43,321 bases of DNA from Bacteroidota bacterium (GTDB taxonomy: Bacteria; Bacteroidota; Ignavibacteria; UBA10030; UBA8401). The stretch covers positions 1 to 43,321 of the forward strand of contig JABWAK010000027.1 of assembly GCA_013361065.1 (NCBI GenBank), read 5' to 3'. How positions within the stretch are numbered: position 1 is the first letter of the stretch; every line of letters starts with the position of its first letter. The position numbers were made by a program, and so were the translations under genes. The notes below the pieces were generated by a model. It was not told where the DNA came from, ran no database searches, and saw only the letters and a program-made list of their open reading frames with translations. Shown in pieces: positions 41,010 to 43,321 of this stretch.

Positions 41010-41256
41010 AGTGCCTCCTGAGGGACGTGATGGTGGACGTGGATCACGCACGGGCGCACCGGAAGCGGGGGACGACCGACGAACGGCCAGTCCTCTGGTC
41101 CGCGTCGTGCCGGTGTCTCATCAGGCGCAACGTAGAGAAGTTTGAGCAGAACAGCAACGGAGGAATTGCAGCGGCGGAGGTGATGAGAGCGATCGCGGAC
41201 CTTCCTGTCCGGTAATACAATAATTGCCGCAGTTCACGAGGGAATCGGGTGTTCCG
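41010..41256. other. Intergenic region with no supported gene
   Basis: With the following terminator this leaves about 305 bases between the membrane-protein start and the kinase stop. It must hold the minus-strand promoter for the 41009 gene, but I could not pick a convincing -35/-10 pair. A short plus-strand frame (41027-41215) lacks a ribosome site. A 5-bp hairpin CGGAC/GTCCG sits at 41196-41211. I see nothing else. Confidence 0.5.
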
Positions 41257-41293
41257 AAAAAAAACGGCCCCGCCCGGGGGAGAGCGGAGCCGT
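41257..41293 (-). terminator. Intrinsic terminator of the right-edge kinase
   Basis: On the minus strand ACGGCTCCGC and GCGGGGCCGT pair with one mismatch around a 10-nt loop, followed by a run of eight T (plus-strand A 41257-41264). It lies 21 nt past the stop at 41315. Confidence 0.92.
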
Positions 41294-41314
41294 GTGCGAG
41301 TTATGTGGGTGGGA

Positions 41315-43288
41315 TCAGAATTGGATGGTTTGCATTACTCCTTTCAGTTCGTTGAAGTTGATGGGTTTACGGAGGATCTTGGTCATCATATCCGTGTGGA
41401 CATGTTCTTCCAGATTCGCGCCGGAGACGAGGATCACCGGCATGTTCTTGGTCCGCTCATCGTTGCGAACCGCGCGGAGGAATTCGAGTCCGTTCATCTG
41501 CGGCATATGATAATCGGTGATGATCAGGTCCGGCACATTGGTGGCCATCATCGTGAGCGCTTCCTTGGCGGTCTCGGCGAAGAAGATCTCGGAACCTTCG
41601 GAGATGCGTTTCATGAACCGCGAGATGATGAGGCGGTTGCCGACCTGGTCGTCCACGACGAGCACCTTCTTGCAGGTGGAGCGGACGAGCTTGTTGAAGG
41701 TGAGGATGAACGATGTGCCGCGTCCCTCCTCGCTGACCGCTTCGATGGTGCCGTTATGCTTCTTCATGATCTCGTAGCACATCGGCAGTCCGAGTCCGGT
41801 GCCGTTCTCTCCCTGCAGTCCCTGCCGCGAGTACTTCTCTTCGATGCGGAACAGTTTCCCCAGATCCTCTGCCGGGATGCCGACGCCGGTATCGGAGACG
41901 CTCATCACCAGCTGGCCGGCGGTATCCGCCGTGACGTCGATGGAGACGGTGCCGTTGGCAGGCGTGAATTTCAATGCATTCCCGACCAGATTGAGCAGCA
42001 GACGGCGGATCAGTTGTTCATCGGCCGGCAGGATGGTCTCTTCCGGCACGGTGTACCGGATGGCGATCCCCTTCTTCATGGCCAGACCGAGCATGGAGGT
42101 GGCAACGGTGCTGACGAGCGAGCGGAGGTCGAGCGGCTGCACCCGCATGTTGATGCGTCCGGTCTCGATGCGCGACCAGTCGAGGATGGAGTTCACCATG
42201 GCGAGCTGCTGCATGGCCGCCTCGTTGATGAATCCGATGTACTCCAGTTTCTCCTTGTCCGTGAGCGTGGTGAACTCGCTCTTCAGCAGGTCGCAGAAGC
42301 CGAGGATGGAACTGAACGGTGAGCGGAGATCGTGCGAGACGATGGCGAGGATCTTGTCCTTCTGCGCGTTCAGCCGGGTGAGTTCCTCGCGGTTCGCTTC
42401 GAGTTTCTTGATGTTGGCCTGAACCTGTTGTTCCAGTTCCTTCTGCTCGGCGATGTTCTCCAGCACTCCTTCGAATCCGATGACCAGCCCGTTCTCGTCC
42501 TTCAGGATGCGCGTATGGGCCAGAACGATGATGGTGCTGCCGTCCTTCCGTTTGAGCTGCAGTTCCGCGGGGCGGGTTTCCGTACCGGACTGGATCCTGT
42601 CGAGGAAGGACATCCGCTGTTCGGGATGGACGTACACATCGGTCTCGAGATTGAGCGCCAGCAGTTCGGCGAACGAATCGTATCCGAGCAGCTGCATCAT
42701 GGCAATGTTGGCGTTGGTCAGCTTCCCGTCGATCGTCGATTCGTACATCGGCAGCACGGCATTCTCGAACAGCGAGCGGTAGCGGACCTCGCTGAGGTGC
42801 ATGGCGCGTTCCCATCGTTTCCGGTCGCTGATATCGCGGTACTCGGTGAGCACGTATGTTTCCTGGGCATCGTCCACCAATGTGGAGGTGATGATCTCCA
42901 CTTCCACGCAGTGACCGGAGTTCAGATGGAGTTCCTGCTCGTACTTGCGGGGGATGCGCTGCGAGCGCACCAGTTCCAGATAGGTATCGAAGACCGCTTT
43001 CCGGTCCGTGGTGCTGTCATAGATCACGGTGAACGGGAACCCGACGAGTTCCTGTTCGGACATACCGGTGAGTCCGCAGAAGGCAGCATTCACGGCAACG
43101 ATGAGACCATCGCTGTCCGTGAGGAGCATCCCGTCCTGCGTCCTGTCCCAGACCATTTCCAGAAGGTCCGGAGTGACCCGTGACAGGCCGGCATTGGAAT
43201 AGTGTTCGATCGATTCTGCGACCTGGGTCCGTTCCCGGTCGTTCATCAAAGAGGTGATCTTGCTGGAGATGGAAGAAGATCGATGCAT
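41315..43288 (-). CDS. PAS-PAS hybrid histidine kinase with C-terminal receiver
   Basis: 657 residues from the ATG at 43288. PAS domains at about 40-155 and 165-282, a coiled coil (283-310), HisKA with His319 in VSHDLRSPFSSILGF, HATPase_c with Asn433/Asn437 (LLNLVGNALKFTP), DTGVGI and NGTGLGLPM, and a receiver with Asp546/547, phospho-Asp592 (ITDYHMPQMNG) and Lys641. No membrane helix within this frame. A GGGGGA ribosome-like site precedes the ATG, but the frame stays open to the window edge (reading DSEFNQLSGDT before the Met), so the true start could lie further upstream and add an N-terminal sensor. Ends in a strong terminator. Partners unknown. Confidence 0.92.
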   Translation of the reverse strand: MHRSSSISSKITSLMNDRERTQVAESIEHYSNAGLSRVTPDLLEMVWDRTQDGMLLTDSDGLIVAVNAAFCGLTGMSEQELVGFPFTVIYDSTTDRKAVFDTYLELVRSQRIPRKYEQELHLNSGHCVEVEIITSTLVDDAQETYVLTEYRDISDRKRWERAMHLSEVRYRSLFENAVLPMYESTIDGKLTNANIAMMQLLGYDSFAELLALNLETDVYVHPEQRMSFLDRIQSGTETRPAELQLKRKDGSTIIVLAHTRILKDENGLVIGFEGVLENIAEQKELEQQVQANIKKLEANREELTRLNAQKDKILAIVSHDLRSPFSSILGFCDLLKSEFTTLTDKEKLEYIGFINEAAMQQLAMVNSILDWSRIETGRINMRVQPLDLRSLVSTVATSMLGLAMKKGIAIRYTVPEETILPADEQLIRRLLLNLVGNALKFTPANGTVSIDVTADTAGQLVMSVSDTGVGIPAEDLGKLFRIEEKYSRQGLQGENGTGLGLPMCYEIMKKHNGTIEAVSEEGRGTSFILTFNKLVRSTCKKVLVVDDQVGNRLIISRFMKRISEGSEIFFAETAKEALTMMATNVPDLIITDYHMPQMNGLEFLRAVRNDERTKNMPVILVSGANLEEHVHTDMMTKILRKPINFNELKGVMQTIQF

Positions 43289-43321
43289 GGTGTCCCCCGA
43301 CAGTTGGTTGAACTCGCTGTC

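Overview
The window (about 58-60 % G+C by eye, with one AT-rich stretch) looks like a chromosomal segment of a Gram-negative member of the FCB group, most like the Ignavibacteria/Kryptonia/Kapabacteria side of the Bacteroidota-Chlorobiota assemblage. The pointers are two secreted proteins ending in a type IX secretion (T9SS) sorting domain with the NYPNPFNPSTTI/NFPNPFNPSTTI signature, several outer-membrane barrel proteins, abundant multi-domain hybrid histidine kinases, SpmA/SpmB homologues without other sporulation genes, and a four-subunit 2-oxoacid:ferredoxin oxidoreductase. The placement is inferred from gene content; no rRNA or tRNA is present.

Layout. 1-4389 (minus): an operon-like run spmA-spmB-outer-membrane protein-proline dehydrogenase-lipoprotein. 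4489-8965 (minus): a signalling unit of a single-domain response regulator, a large membrane HAMP-GAF hybrid kinase with two receivers, and a receiver-kinase fusion. 9149-12253 (minus): a ferredoxin/alpha/beta/gamma 2-ketoisovalerate-type oxidoreductase operon followed closely by a small Cys-containing helical protein. 12437-16075 (minus): a large T9SS-exported protein whose signal-peptide region is frameshifted. 16144-18008 (minus): dsbD. 18193-22169 (plus): ssb, gamma-glutamyltranspeptidase and a beta-propeller lipoprotein. 22174-29387 (minus): a MASE1 kinase translationally coupled to a 1330-residue multi-PAS hybrid kinase, then a TIGR01777-type epimerase. 29481-30869 (plus): a sodium:solute symporter. 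30870-31115: intergenic DNA made of repeat-like elements. 31116-34887 (minus): six envelope genes of unknown function. About 34900-36450: an AT-rich island with three orphan genes and an attC-like inverted repeat. 36449-36856: DUF2007 protein. 36869-39210 (plus): a DUF1385 protein and prfA preceded by a leader that contains an intrinsic terminator. 39326-41009 (minus): membrane protein, HisKA-only protein, tadA. 41257-43288 (minus): a PAS-PAS hybrid kinase at the right edge.

How it fits together. The metabolic genes suggest amino-acid use: proline oxidation, oxidation of branched-chain 2-oxoacids to acyl-CoA with reduced ferredoxin, glutathione/gamma-glutamyl peptide breakdown, and a Na+-coupled symporter of unknown substrate. 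The signalling genes carry at least six receiver domains and five kinase-type proteins with no DNA-binding output domain, so outputs probably lie outside the window or act through protein contacts. No CRISPR array, prophage or complete insertion sequence was seen. The most unusual items are the HisKA-only protein coupled to tadA, the small protein at the end of the oxidoreductase operon, the AT-rich island with its inverted repeat, the terminator in the DUF1385-prfA leader, and the damaged start of the T9SS substrate.
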